Shown: positions 1-6,903 of the stretch, one piece after another
Layout: each line of letters opens with the position of its first letter
Position numbering within the stretch: the first letter of the stretch is position 1
From: Palsa-504 sp963705835
Lineage (GTDB): Bacteria; Actinomycetota; Actinomycetes; Streptosporangiales; Streptosporangiaceae
Assembly (NCBI GenBank): GCA_963705835.1
Contig: CAVPLC010000096.1
Coordinates: 21,181-85,180 of the forward strand
Direction of reading: 5' to 3'
Length of the DNA: 64,000 nt
The notes under the pieces: generated by a model
The model's database searches: none
What the model was told of the DNA's origin: nothing
Seen by the model: only the letters and a program-made list of their open reading frames with translations
Program-made: the position numbers and the translations under genes

Positions 1-80
1 GCCCGCGCCTCGGCGAGCCGGTCCGGCGACGGCGGCGGGACCACCGCGCAGAATTCCTCGACTAGCTTCATCTCATTCAT
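1..80 (-). CDS. CU044_5270 family protein, N-terminal 26 codons only (runs off the window)
   Basis: The reverse strand reads MNEMKLVEEFCAVVPPP followed by DRLAEARA up to the window edge. This is the characteristic start of actinobacterial CU044_5270 family proteins (an N-terminal ELR-like segment, usually followed by one membrane helix). Such proteins are commonly encoded directly after an ECF sigma factor and are suspected, not proven, to act as its membrane partner. Its ATG overlaps the sigma gene stop by eight bases (ATGAATGA), so the two are probably translationally coupled. The rest of the gene lies outside the window. Confidence 0.75.
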   Translation of the reverse strand, partial: MNEMKLVEEFCAVVPPPSPDRLAEAR

Positions 81-651
81 CGCCTGAATCCTCTTCTGTG
101 GCAACCGGGTTGACCCCGCCGAGTGCCTTGCGTACCTTGCGCCTGGCCCGGGCCAGCCGCGACGACACGGTCCCGACCGGCAGGCCCAGGGCCCTGGCCG
201 TCTCGGCGTAGCCGAGCCCGCTGGCGACCAGCAGCAGCACGTCACGGTCGGCCGTGGCCAGCGCCGCCAGGGCGGCCGCCAGTTCCTTCCGCGCCGCTTG
301 CGCCGCCACCCGGTCGGTGACCTGATCGGCGACCGGTTCGGCCGAACCGGCGGCCGGATCGATCCCGGTCCTCGCGATCGCGCGCAGGAACCGGACCTCG
401 CCGCGGCGCCTGCGGCCGATCAGGTTGGTGGCGATGCCGAACAGCCACGGCCGGGCGTCCGGCCAGCTGGTGTCGTAGCGGTCCCGCTGGGCGAAGGCGA
501 GCAGGAAGGTCTCCGCGACCAGGTCGTCGGCTGCGTCGGGGCCGAGGCGGCGGGCGGCGTAGCGGTGGATCGCGGGCGCATGGCGGTCGAAGATGCCGGC
601 GAAGCGTTCGGGGATGGCGATGGAATCCGATATCAGGACGGCGTCAGCCAC
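73..651 (-). CDS. ECF (sigma-70 family) RNA polymerase sigma factor
   Basis: About 192 residues, the usual ECF size. Region 2 is visible in the first half (IFDRHAPAIHRYAARRLG, then DDLVAETFLLAFAQRDRYD and ARPWLFGIATNLIGRRRR). Region 4 is visible near the end (LAALATADRDVLLLVASGLG, then YAETARALGLPVGTVSSRLA). It directs RNA polymerase to a small regulon; the signal cannot be told from sequence. I chose the GTG at 649-651 because the conserved region begins shortly after it. The frame stays open upstream into unrelated DNA, and a TTG further up is possible. It overlaps the downstream CU044_5270 gene by eight bases. Confidence 0.85.
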   Translation of the reverse strand: MADAVLISDSIAIPERFAGIFDRHAPAIHRYAARRLGPDAADDLVAETFLLAFAQRDRYDTSWPDARPWLFGIATNLIGRRRRGEVRFLRAIARTGIDPAAGSAEPVADQVTDRVAAQAARKELAAALAALATADRDVLLLVASGLGYAETARALGLPVGTVSSRLARARRKVRKALGGVNPVATEEDSGDE

Positions 652-740
652 TGCCCGTTCGGAAAAATCCTGCTTTTGATCTTGATCTTCGTGCGTGCGC
701 TGGACCGATTGGCTCAACTCGGGCCTCCGGCGTTGGGGTT

Positions 741-1005
741 CTATACCCCTTCTTGCCCGGCGGCCTGTTCCTTGCTCTCGGCCCAGCGCGCGACCAGCGC
801 CAGGACCCGCCCCGACGCGTCCGGCAGGCTCAGGCCGCGGCCCACGGCCACCCCGACCAGGTAGGCGGTGAGCGGGGCGGCCGGCCGGTCTACCCCGTGA
901 GCCGCCTCGCGGGCCAGGTCGAGCACGGTACCTGGTGTCCGCGACGCCCGGATCGAGGCCGAGCTCGGCGCAGATCGCGGCGGTCCACTGCTCCAGGATG
1001 TTCAT
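741..1005 (-). CDS. DUF6457 domain protein, broken by a frameshift near 935
   Basis: The first 22 or so codons (MNILEQWTAAICAELGLDPG) and the second part (VLDLAREAAHGVDRPAAPLT, then AYLVGVAVGRGLSLPDASGR) lie in different frames. Joined with one extra base around 930-945 they form one short DUF6457 protein of about 87 residues. DUF6457 is a small all-helical actinobacterial domain often found beside or fused to MobA, the molybdenum cofactor guanylyltransferase. mobA and moaA lie 1.2 kb away, which fits that association. The frameshift is either a sequence error or a recent mutation; no other decay is visible. A leaderless-type -10 box sits six bases before the ATG. Confidence 0.7.
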
Positions 1006-1011
1006 GTCCTC

Positions 1012-1017
1012 AGCGTA
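1012..1017 (-). promoter_or_regulatory. Putative -10 box for a leaderless DUF6457 transcript
   Basis: TACGCT on the reverse strand, with exactly six bases between it and the ATG at 1003-1005. This TAnnnT-N6-start spacing places transcription initiation on the start codon. The same arrangement recurs at many genes of this window. Confidence 0.5.
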
Positions 1018-1075
1018 GAGTCCCGCATCAGGGCAGCAGGCCGCCGTCGACGCGCAGCCTCCTTACCGGTGAAGA

Positions 1076-1081
1076 TATCGT
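1076..1081 (+). promoter_or_regulatory. Putative -10 box for a leaderless CDF transporter transcript
   Basis: TATCGT followed by seven bases and the GTG at 1089. No Shine-Dalgarno sequence lies at the right distance from that GTG, which favours a leaderless start. Confidence 0.4.
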
Positions 1082-1088
1082 CGAAAGC

Positions 1089-2183
1089 GTGACGGGAACT
1101 GACCGGCACGAGCACGGCCCGGCGCCCGGCGCGGATGCGCGCTGGCTGTCCGGCGCGCTCGCGCTGATCCTGGCCTTCATGGCCGGCGAGGTGGTGGCGG
1201 GCCTGACCGCGCACTCGCTCGCGCTGATCTCCGACGCCGCGCACATGCTGACCGACGCCGCGTCCGTCGCGCTGGTCCTGATCACCGCGCGGCTGGCCGC
1301 CCGGCCGCCGGCCGGCGGGTACACCTACGGGCTGAAGCGCGCCGAGATCCTGTCCGCCCAGGCCAACGGGATCACGCTGGTCCTGCTCGCGGCCTGGCTC
1401 GCCTACTCGGCCATCCGCCGCCTGGTGACGCCGCCGGCCGTGACCGGCGGGACGGTGCTGGCCGTCGCGCTGGTGGGCGTGGCCGTGAACCTCGCCGCGA
1501 CGCTGATGATCGCCCGGGCTGGCCGCCCCGGGCACGCCGACACGCCCGCCCGACATGGTGAAACCGGGGATCCACCTGGTTCTAGCCAGGTGGAACCGGG
1601 ATTCCACCTTGTAAGCGGCCAACCGCGGAGCCTCAACCGGAGCCTCAACCTGGCGGGGGCGTTCAGGCACATCCTCACCGACCTGTACGCGTTCATCGCC
1701 ACCGCGGTGGCGGGAGTGATCATCATCGTGACCGGGTTCGCCCGGGCCGACGCGATCGCCACCCTGGTCGTGGTGGCGCTGATGGTGTACGCGGGCTACG
1801 GGCTGATCAGGGACTCCGGGCGGATCTTCCTCGAGGCCGCGCCCGCTGGCCTGTCGCCCGCGGCCGTGGGCGCGGCCATGGCTGGCCGGCCGGACGTCTG
1901 CGAGGTCCACGACCTGCACATCTGGGAGATCACCTCGGGGATGCCCGCCGCCTCCGCGCACGTGCTGGTCACGCCCGGCGTGGACTGCCACGCGGTGCGC
2001 GCCGACCTGGAGGCGTTCCTGAGCAGCCAGTACGGCATCAGCCACGCGACCCTTCAGGTCGACCACGCCACGATGCGGGCCGGGAACGCGAACGGCTCGG
2101 CCCCGCAGGCTCCTGGCATTACGACCGACGCGTCGCACTGCGAGGACGCGCATGGCCCCGTGTACCGTCCCGGCGACGCCTAG
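1089..2183 (+). CDS. Cation diffusion facilitator (CDF) family metal efflux transporter
   Basis: 364 residues from the GTG at 1089. CDF proteins exchange protons for Zn2+, Co2+ or similar ions across the cytoplasmic membrane. Six hydrophobic segments are visible. The metal-site helices carry the paired HxxxD patterns, SDAAHMLTDAAS in TM2 and FRHILTDLYAFIA in TM5. A C-terminal cytoplasmic domain (VHDLHIWEITSGMPAASAHV) precedes a His/Asp-containing tail. The frame is open far upstream, but homology begins at about codon 15. The loop between TM4 and TM5, normally His-rich, is replaced by a stretch encoded by palindromic and tandem repeats (see the repeat at 1568-1597). The stop overlaps that of mobA on the other strand. 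Confidence 0.88.
   Translation: MTGTDRHEHGPAPGADARWLSGALALILAFMAGEVVAGLTAHSLALISDAAHMLTDAASVALVLITARLAARPPAGGYTYGLKRAEILSAQANGITLVLLAAWLAYSAIRRLVTPPAVTGGTVLAVALVGVAVNLAATLMIARAGRPGHADTPARHGETGDPPGSSQVEPGFHLVSGQPRSLNRSLNLAGAFRHILTDLYAFIATAVAGVIIIVTGFARADAIATLVVVALMVYAGYGLIRDSGRIFLEAAPAGLSPAAVGAAMAGRPDVCEVHDLHIWEITSGMPAASAHVLVTPGVDCHAVRADLEAFLSSQYGISHATLQVDHATMRAGNANGSAPQAPGITTDASHCEDAHGPVYRPGDA
1568..1597. repeat. 12-bp inverted repeat inside the CDF gene, flanked by short direct repeats
   Basis: Arms 1568-1579 and 1586-1597 are complementary at 11 of 12 positions around the loop TTCTAG. The unit AACCGGGGATCCACCT (from 1562) returns as AACCGGGATTCCACCT (from 1594). A 12-base tandem, GAGCCTCAACCG, follows at about 1627-1650. 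The stretch is in frame and falls in the TM4-TM5 loop, so it looks like a small repeat element tolerated by the protein. Confidence 0.6.
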
Positions 2184-2803
2184 CCGTTCCCCGGGTTCCA
2201 GCCGCGCGCCCGGTCCAGGTCCTCGGGGGTGTCGCAGTCCAGCCAGGCCGGTGGCTCGCCGGGTCCGGGCGCCAGGCTCACCGGGACGGGTCTGAGCGGG
2301 CCGAGCAGGCCGCGCATCGAGGTGCCTTCGTAGGCGGCCGCGGCGTTACGGAGGGTCTCGGTCCGCCAGACGCCGGCCAGCCACTGCGGCCGTCCGGCGT
2401 CGTCGACCAGGATCGCGCCGCGGCGTCCCTCGGCCGCCGCCCGCAGCGCGCCGAGGTGAGCCCCCCGCAGGAACGGCAGGTCGGCGGCGAGCACAGCCAT
2501 CCAGGCCGGCGACGCTTCGGCCAGCCCGCGCCGCAGCGCCGACACCGGCCCGGCGCCCGGCGGCTGCTCGCTGACGAAGGCCACGCCGCCCATCCCGGGC
2601 CGCTCCGGCCCGACCACGATGACCTGGCCGGCTCCCGCGGCGGTCCCGGCCGCGACGACCGAGCCGAGCAGCGTGCTCCCCCCGACCATCAGGCCGGGCT
2701 TGTCCCGGCCGCCGAGCCTGCTCCCCCGTCCGCCCGCAAGAATTATTATTCCGAACGGTCCTGGGTGTGTGCCTTCATGACCCGCCTCCGCTGCCCGCGG
2801 CAT
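2180..2803 (-). CDS. mobA: Molybdenum cofactor guanylyltransferase
   Basis: 207 residues, a normal size for MobA. The nucleotidyltransferase signature ILAGGRGSRLGGRDKPGLMV near the N-terminus binds GTP. VLAADLPFL in the middle carries the metal-binding acidic residue, and LDCDTPEDLDRA near the C-terminus is the typical NTN-transferase ending. It links GMP to Mo-molybdopterin to make the MGD cofactor. It starts 14 bases after moaA on the same strand, so the two probably form one Moco operon. With a DUF6457 gene nearby the three make a Moco neighbourhood, although the CDF gene separates them. Confidence 0.85.
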   Translation of the reverse strand: MPRAAEAGHEGTHPGPFGIIILAGGRGSRLGGRDKPGLMVGGSTLLGSVVAAGTAAGAGQVIVVGPERPGMGGVAFVSEQPPGAGPVSALRRGLAEASPAWMAVLAADLPFLRGAHLGALRAAAEGRRGAILVDDAGRPQWLAGVWRTETLRNAAAAYEGTSMRGLLGPLRPVPVSLAPGPGEPPAWLDCDTPEDLDRARGWNPGNG

Positions 2804-2817
2804 CGCCTGTCCGCTGG

Positions 2818-3807
2818 TCAGCCGCCGATGGCGGACATGGGACGGTCGGGCTGAAGGAAGGACGGGTCGTTGATGCCGTGGCCAGGCAGCTTCACCGCGA
2901 CGGCCCGCCGCCAGCGCTCGGCCAGCTCCGCGTCGGCCGCGCCGGACCGCACCGGCCCGCGCAGGTCGCTTTCTGTGCGGGCGAACAGGCAGTTCCTGAC
3001 CTGGCCGTCGGCGGTCAGCCGGACCCGGTCGCAGGTCCCGCAGAACGGCCTGGTGACCGACGCGATCACGCCGACCCTCGCCGGTCCCCCGTTGACCAGG
3101 AACGCCTCGGCCGGCGCCGAGCCGCGCTGGCCCGGGTCGTCGGGAGTGAGAGTGAACTCCGATTCCAGCGCGGCGAGGATCTCGTCGGCGGTCACCATCT
3201 CGGCGCGCTTCCAGCCGTGCTGCGCGTCCAGCGGCATCTGCTCGATGAACCGCAGCTCGTAGCCGTGGTCAAGGCAGTAGCGCAGCAGCGGCACGGCCTC
3301 GTCGTCGTTGAGATCGCGCATCAGCACCGCGTTGACCTTGACCGGGGTCAGGCCCGTGTCGGCCGCCGCGGCGAGCCCGTCCAGCACGTCCGGCAGCCGG
3401 TCCCTGCGGGCCAGCTTGCGGAACGTCTCGGGGCGCAGCGTGTCCAGCGACACGTTGATCCGGTCGAGCCCCGACGCGCGGAGCGCCGCGGCGGTGCGAG
3501 CCAGCCCGATCGCGTTGGTGGTGAGCGAGATCTCCGGGCGCGGGAGCAGTTCGGCGGTCCGCGCCACGATGCCGGCCAGCCCGCGGCGCAGCAGCGGCTC
3601 GCCGCCGGTGAACCTGACCTCACGGACGCCGAGCAGCTCCACCGCGACCCGGATCAGCCGCACGACTTCGTCGTCGGTGAGCAGCTCCGGGGAGGGCAGC
3701 CAGTCGAGCCCTTCGGGCGGCATGCAGTACGCGCACCGTAGGTTGCACCGGTCGGTGAGCGATACGCGCAGGTCAGTGGCGACCCGCCCGAAGGAGTCAG
3801 GCAGCAC
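2818..3807 (-). CDS. moaA: GTP 3',8-cyclase (molybdopterin biosynthesis radical SAM enzyme)
   Basis: 329 residues, a typical MoaA length. The radical SAM motif LTDRCNLRCAYCMPPEG (CxxxCxxC) lies near residue 22, followed by VREVRFTGGEPLLRRGL. The C-terminal second Fe-S site reads FCGTCDRVRLTADGQVRNC, and the protein ends in GG, the conserved MoaA tail needed for activity. It converts GTP to 3',8-cyclo-H2GTP, the first Moco step. The GTG start is leaderless-like, with TAGGCT six bases upstream. mobA follows immediately. Confidence 0.95.
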   Translation of the reverse strand: MLPDSFGRVATDLRVSLTDRCNLRCAYCMPPEGLDWLPSPELLTDDEVVRLIRVAVELLGVREVRFTGGEPLLRRGLAGIVARTAELLPRPEISLTTNAIGLARTAAALRASGLDRINVSLDTLRPETFRKLARRDRLPDVLDGLAAAADTGLTPVKVNAVLMRDLNDDEAVPLLRYCLDHGYELRFIEQMPLDAQHGWKRAEMVTADEILAALESEFTLTPDDPGQRGSAPAEAFLVNGGPARVGVIASVTRPFCGTCDRVRLTADGQVRNCLFARTESDLRGPVRSGAADAELAERWRRAVAVKLPGHGINDPSFLQPDRPMSAIGG

Positions 3808-3813
3808 CGTACA

Positions 3814-3819
3814 AGCCTA
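3814..3819 (-). promoter_or_regulatory. Putative -10 box for leaderless moaA
   Basis: TAGGCT on the reverse strand, then six bases (TGTACG), then the GTG at 3805-3807. No ribosome binding site is possible in that gap. Confidence 0.55.
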
Positions 3820-3864
3820 TGCTCACCTTTCCGCCCTGGCTCACTATCACCGCCGTTCGGCGGG

Positions 3865-4290
3865 TCAACGGCGCACGGCGCCGTAGGCGCGTTCGGCCCG
3901 GAGGCGGACGACCAGACGCTGGTCGCGGACCATGGCGGCCCGGTAGTCGTCCCAGTCCGGGTGCTCGCCCTGCACCGCGCGGTACAGGTCGATCAGCTCC
4001 TCGACGGCGGCGTCGTGCGGGTCCTTGGCCACCGCCGACAGCTCCGCGTGGCCGTCCACCACCACGTAGGACCAGAAGTCGCCGGTGGTGACGTAGAAGC
4101 TGGCCCGCGGGTCGCGGCGCAGGTTGTGAGTCTTCGCCCGGTCGTCGGTGGTGGAGATCCGGATGGTCTGTGACTCCGAGTCCCACCCGTAGTTCACGTT
4201 GGACAGCTGCGGCCAGCCGTCTTTCCTGAGGGTGACGAGCACCCCCTGCCGCCGCGCGCCAATCAGCTCGGCAAAGCCATCGGAGATCAT
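3865..4290 (-). CDS. PPOX class F420-dependent oxidoreductase
   Basis: About 141 residues from the ATG at 4288-4290 (MISDGFAELIGARRQGVLVT). The split-barrel flavin/deazaflavin-binding fold is recognisable from QLSNVNYGWDSESQTIRIST, ASFYVTTGDFWSYVVVDGHA and the tail DWDDYRAAMVRDQRLVVRLR. Such proteins bind F420 (or FMN) and reduce varied substrates in actinobacteria; the substrate here is unknown. An upstream in-frame start would add 16 residues with no family similarity, so I rejected it. It is transcribed alone. Confidence 0.85.
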   Translation of the reverse strand: MISDGFAELIGARRQGVLVTLRKDGWPQLSNVNYGWDSESQTIRISTTDDRAKTHNLRRDPRASFYVTTGDFWSYVVVDGHAELSAVAKDPHDAAVEELIDLYRAVQGEHPDWDDYRAAMVRDQRLVVRLRAERAYGAVRR

Positions 4291-4477
4291 GCGGGGTGAA
4301 CAACCCCCGCCGGCGCGATGTTCCGGCCCCGGAAACACCGCAAAAGATATTCGCGCCCGGCCCGGCAGGAGACTAGCGTGAGAAGCGCGCGGCGGCGCCC
4401 CCCCAAACTACCCGCCGCCGCGCCTCAGCCCGGAGGGCTTCCGAGGGCCACGACGCTGGTAGATGCCTGCCCGCCAG

Positions 4478-5125
4478 CTATAGGCACGCGCTCGGAAGGT
4501 TGACACGGACCACCTTGCCTGCGGCGACCGTCACCTGGCTGGACGTGTAGAAGCCGGTGGTCCCGCCGTAGCGGCCCGCGATCACGTACTGTCCCGGCGG
4601 CAGCGCGAAGCGGAACGTCTGGTGGTAGTTGTTGCTGATGTGCTCCTGAGCCACGACAGGGCCCTTCGGGTAGACCATCTGCTCGCTTCCCGGCCCGATG
4701 GGCTTCCACGTAATCCTGCCCCGGAGCACGACCACCGTACCCGGAGTCACGGGTAGTGGCTTGTTCGGCAGTATGCCGAAGCAGGCCGGCAGGTGCCCCG
4801 TGACGATCCCGGTGGCGGCCGCGGTATCGGTACGCGGGCCCGACTGTGCCGGGACGTGGGTACCGGTGACCCCCCTGGCGATCAGCACCCCGGCTGCGGT
4901 CATGATCACGGCGACGGCCAGGGATAGGGCCAGCTTGAGCCGCCGTCGCCGGGCATGTGCACGAGCCTCTTCGATGAGTGCCTGAGCGTCGGGCGGCGGT
5001 GAGCTCGTCTCGCCGGGCCGGCGTTCGGCGTCCGGGAGCGAGATCAAGCTCATGGTGCTATTTTGATTAGGATCATACCGGATGTCAAAACGCCGCCGCC
5101 GGGCCCGCCGAACGATGACGCTCAC
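4478..5125 (-). CDS. Single-pass membrane protein of unknown function
   Basis: Up to 215 residues. A basic N-terminal cytoplasmic region is followed by one membrane helix (LALSLAVAVIMTAAGVLIA) and an extracytoplasmic part. That part contains LPACFGILPNKPLPV, GTVVVLRGRITW and a beta-rich end (RFALPPGQYVIAGRYGGTTG). The end resembles carboxypeptidase-regulatory or transthyretin-like beta sandwiches, but I cannot assign a family. The GTG at 5123-5125 overlaps the stop of the upstream small gene (GTGA), which suggests coupling. An ATG at 5051-5053 would give 191 residues and is an equally reasonable start. Confidence 0.6.
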   Translation of the reverse strand: MSVIVRRARRRRFDIRYDPNQNSTMSLISLPDAERRPGETSSPPPDAQALIEEARAHARRRRLKLALSLAVAVIMTAAGVLIARGVTGTHVPAQSGPRTDTAAATGIVTGHLPACFGILPNKPLPVTPGTVVVLRGRITWKPIGPGSEQMVYPKGPVVAQEHISNNYHQTFRFALPPGQYVIAGRYGGTTGFYTSSQVTVAAGKVVRVNLPSACL

Positions 5126-5364
5126 GGACGGCCCGCGCCCGACCAGTCAGCCCGCATCGCGGCGTTCAGCTCATCGGGCATCCTGCCCGTGAGCACGCTC
5201 CCGTCCCCGTCATGCCGGCATGCCCGCCAGCCGCCGTCGGCGAACCCGATGTCGTACGCGTCGCCCCAGGCCAGGCGCAGCGCCTCAATGGCGCGGTCCT
5301 CGTCCACCTCGAACACCCCGCGGCGCCGGCCATCGGCAGCCGCTGTCCTGGTCGTCATCGTCAT
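5122..5364 (-). CDS. Small conserved-looking actinobacterial protein, function unknown
   Basis: 80 residues, soluble, acidic/aromatic (EALRLAWGDAYDIGFADGGW, then RACRHDGDGSVLTGRMPDEL). The start is supported by an AAGGAG sequence just upstream of two ATGs two codons apart; the second ATG has the better spacing. The stop overlaps the GTG of the next gene, indicating a two-gene operon. The composition is that of a real protein rather than a shadow frame, but no family is recognised. Confidence 0.6.
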   Translation of the reverse strand: MTMTTRTAAADGRRRGVFEVDEDRAIEALRLAWGDAYDIGFADGGWRACRHDGDGSVLTGRMPDELNAAMRADWSGAGRP

Positions 5365-5451
5365 CTTCTCCTTGAGCGCGTGCCCGCGCGGATCGTGCTG
5401 GCGGTCACGATTTCGCTGCAGACCGTAGCAGCCCGATTCCTCAGCATGTTT

Positions 5452-5479
5452 CTCACAGTGAGACAGTGCTCACCGTGAG
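5452..5479. promoter_or_regulatory. Pair of 11-bp palindromes (putative operator)
   Basis: CTCACAGTGAG (5452-5462) and CTCACCGTGAG (5469-5479) are two near-identical palindromes whose centres are 17 bases apart. They lie between the divergent small-protein operon and the GT2 gene. The arrangement suits cooperative binding of a dimeric repressor (TetR or GntR type). No regulator gene is adjacent, so the ligand and protein are unknown. Confidence 0.45.
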
Positions 5480-5572
5480 ATGACGACCAGATACGGGCGC
5501 CAGACTTGGGCACCGGCCGGGCTGGTCGCGGCTACCGCATACCGCGGGCCGGGCGTGGTCGACCCGCGATCG

Positions 5573-5578
5573 TATACT
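5573..5578 (+). promoter_or_regulatory. -10 box for a leaderless GT2 transcript
   Basis: TATACT, close to consensus, followed by six bases and the GTG at 5585. It decides the start of the next gene: an ATG at 5480 is in frame but adds 35 residues unlike the family. Confidence 0.6.
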
Positions 5579-5584
5579 GCGGCC

Positions 5585-6382
5585 GTGATTAACGGGTGCC
5601 GGATCGGCATTGTGCTCCCTGCGTACAACGCGGAATCGACGTTGTCGCGGACCGTCGCCGAACTGGACCGCGGGCTGATCGATGAGATCGTGCTCGTCGA
5701 TGACGCCAGCACCGATCAGACGGTCGCGCTGGCCCGCCGGCTCGGCCTCAATCCCATCCGCCACGAGCGCAACCGCGGCTACGGCGGCAACCAGAAGACC
5801 TGCTACCGGCGGGTGCTGGAGCTGGGCGCGGACATCATCGTGATGGTGCACCCGGACTACCAGTACTCCCCCCGGCTCGTCCCGGCGATGGCCGCCATGA
5901 TCGCCTACGGCGAGTACGACCTGGTGCTCGGCTCCCGCATCCTGGCGCAGAACTCGGTCGCCCGCGGCATGCCCCGCTACAAGTACGCCGCCAACCGGTT
6001 CCTCACCCTGGCCGAGAACATCATGCTCCGCCAGAAGCTGTCGGAGTATCACACCGGGCTGCGCGCCTTCAGCAGCACGCTGCTGGCCGGCCTGCCGTTC
6101 GAGCGGAACTCCGACGACTTCATCTTCGACAACCAGATCATCGCCCAGGCCATCGCGGCCGGCGCCCGGATCGGCGAGGTATCCTGCCCGACCCGCTACG
6201 ACACCGACTCCTCATCGATCAACCTGCGCCGCAGCATCCGCTACGGCCTCGGCGTCCTGCGCACCTGCGGACAGTACTGGCTCCACAAACACGGGCTCCG
6301 CCGCTGCGACTACCTCGACATCGACCCGGCCAGCGTGCTTGCCCCGGCAGGGAAGCGGATCGTTTCCGAAGGACCGGGGTAG
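5585..6382 (+). CDS. GT2-family glycosyltransferase (polyprenyl-phosphate sugar synthase type)
   Basis: 265 residues from the leaderless GTG. A GT-A fold is shown by IGIVLPAYNAESTLSRTVAE, EIVLVDDASTDQT (nucleotide site), GYGGNQKTCYRRVLELGADI, and MVHPDYQYSPRLVPAMA, which replaces the classical DxD with HPD. No membrane helices follow the catalytic domain. The family moves a sugar from an NDP or GDP donor onto a polyprenyl phosphate or similar acceptor at the inner face of the membrane. Directly downstream are an SMR-type four-helix protein and a GT-C membrane protein, the usual companions for flipping and using such a lipid-linked sugar. The sugar is unknown. Confidence 0.85.
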   Translation: MINGCRIGIVLPAYNAESTLSRTVAELDRGLIDEIVLVDDASTDQTVALARRLGLNPIRHERNRGYGGNQKTCYRRVLELGADIIVMVHPDYQYSPRLVPAMAAMIAYGEYDLVLGSRILAQNSVARGMPRYKYAANRFLTLAENIMLRQKLSEYHTGLRAFSSTLLAGLPFERNSDDFIFDNQIIAQAIAAGARIGEVSCPTRYDTDSSSINLRRSIRYGLGVLRTCGQYWLHKHGLRRCDYLDIDPASVLAPAGKRIVSEGPG

Positions 6383-6531
6383 GACGGCCAATGTCGAAGT
6401 CGGCTGACATGGATGGCCCGCTGCATCCGGACACGCGCCCAGCCGTACCGCCCGCAGAGCGGCCTGCGCAGGCGCCGGACAACCGGGCAGCCGGGCGGAC
6501 CGAGCGCAAACAGACGTCAAAGGGGAATCAC

Positions 6532-6903
6532 GTGACCATAGCAAGCGCGGCGCTGCTGGTGTTCGCCGTTTCCTCGGCCGCTACCGGGCAGCTCATGCTC
6601 AAGCACGGCATGCAGCTCGCCACCGCCCGCGCGGCTAAGACCGGCGGCTCGCTGGTGGTCAGTGCGGCCACCTCGCCGTGGATCCTGTTCGGGCTCGCCG
6701 TCTTCGGCGTCTCCGCGATCGCCTGGCTGGCGGCGCTGTCCCGGGTACCGCTGAGCGTGGCGTACCCGTTCAACGCCCTCGGCTACCTGGTGATCCTGAC
6801 GGCAAGCATCCTCGTCCTGCATGAACGGGCCAACGTGCTGACCTGGACAGGCTCGTTCCTGGTGGTGTCGGGGCTGGTCATCGTCGTGATGGCCAGGCCA
6901 TAG
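6532..6903 (+). CDS. SMR/EamA-type four-helix membrane protein (putative lipid-linked sugar flippase subunit)
   Basis: 123 residues with four hydrophobic helices. The first, VTIASAALLVFAVSSAATGQ, continues into LMLKHGMQ. Others include WILFGLAVFGVSAIAWLAAL, VPLSVAYPFNALGYLVILTA and VLTWTGSFLVVSGLVIVVMA. The layout and the YPFNALGY segment resemble ArnE/ArnF-like proteins of the drug/metabolite transporter superfamily. The GTG at 6532 has a good AGGGGA site upstream; an in-frame ATG at 6391 would add a disordered tail. Placement between a GT2 and a GT-C gene supports a flippase role; a multidrug SMR role cannot be excluded. Its end overlaps the convergent GT-C gene by 26 bases. Confidence 0.75.
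   Translation: MTIASAALLVFAVSSAATGQLMLKHGMQLATARAAKTGGSLVVSAATSPWILFGLAVFGVSAIAWLAALSRVPLSVAYPFNALGYLVILTASILVLHERANVLTWTGSFLVVSGLVIVVMARP

Noticed and set aside
648..668. Motif TCCGAACGG seen near 654, 2748 and 11911 as a possible dispersed regulatory repeat
   Set aside because: The copy at 2748 is plain mobA coding sequence in the opposite orientation and the shared core is only nine bases, so chance is likely.
753..1088. Upstream extension of the CDF reading frame
   Set aside because: It runs antisense through the DUF6457 gene and lacks family similarity; the leaderless GTG at 1089 fits the family start.
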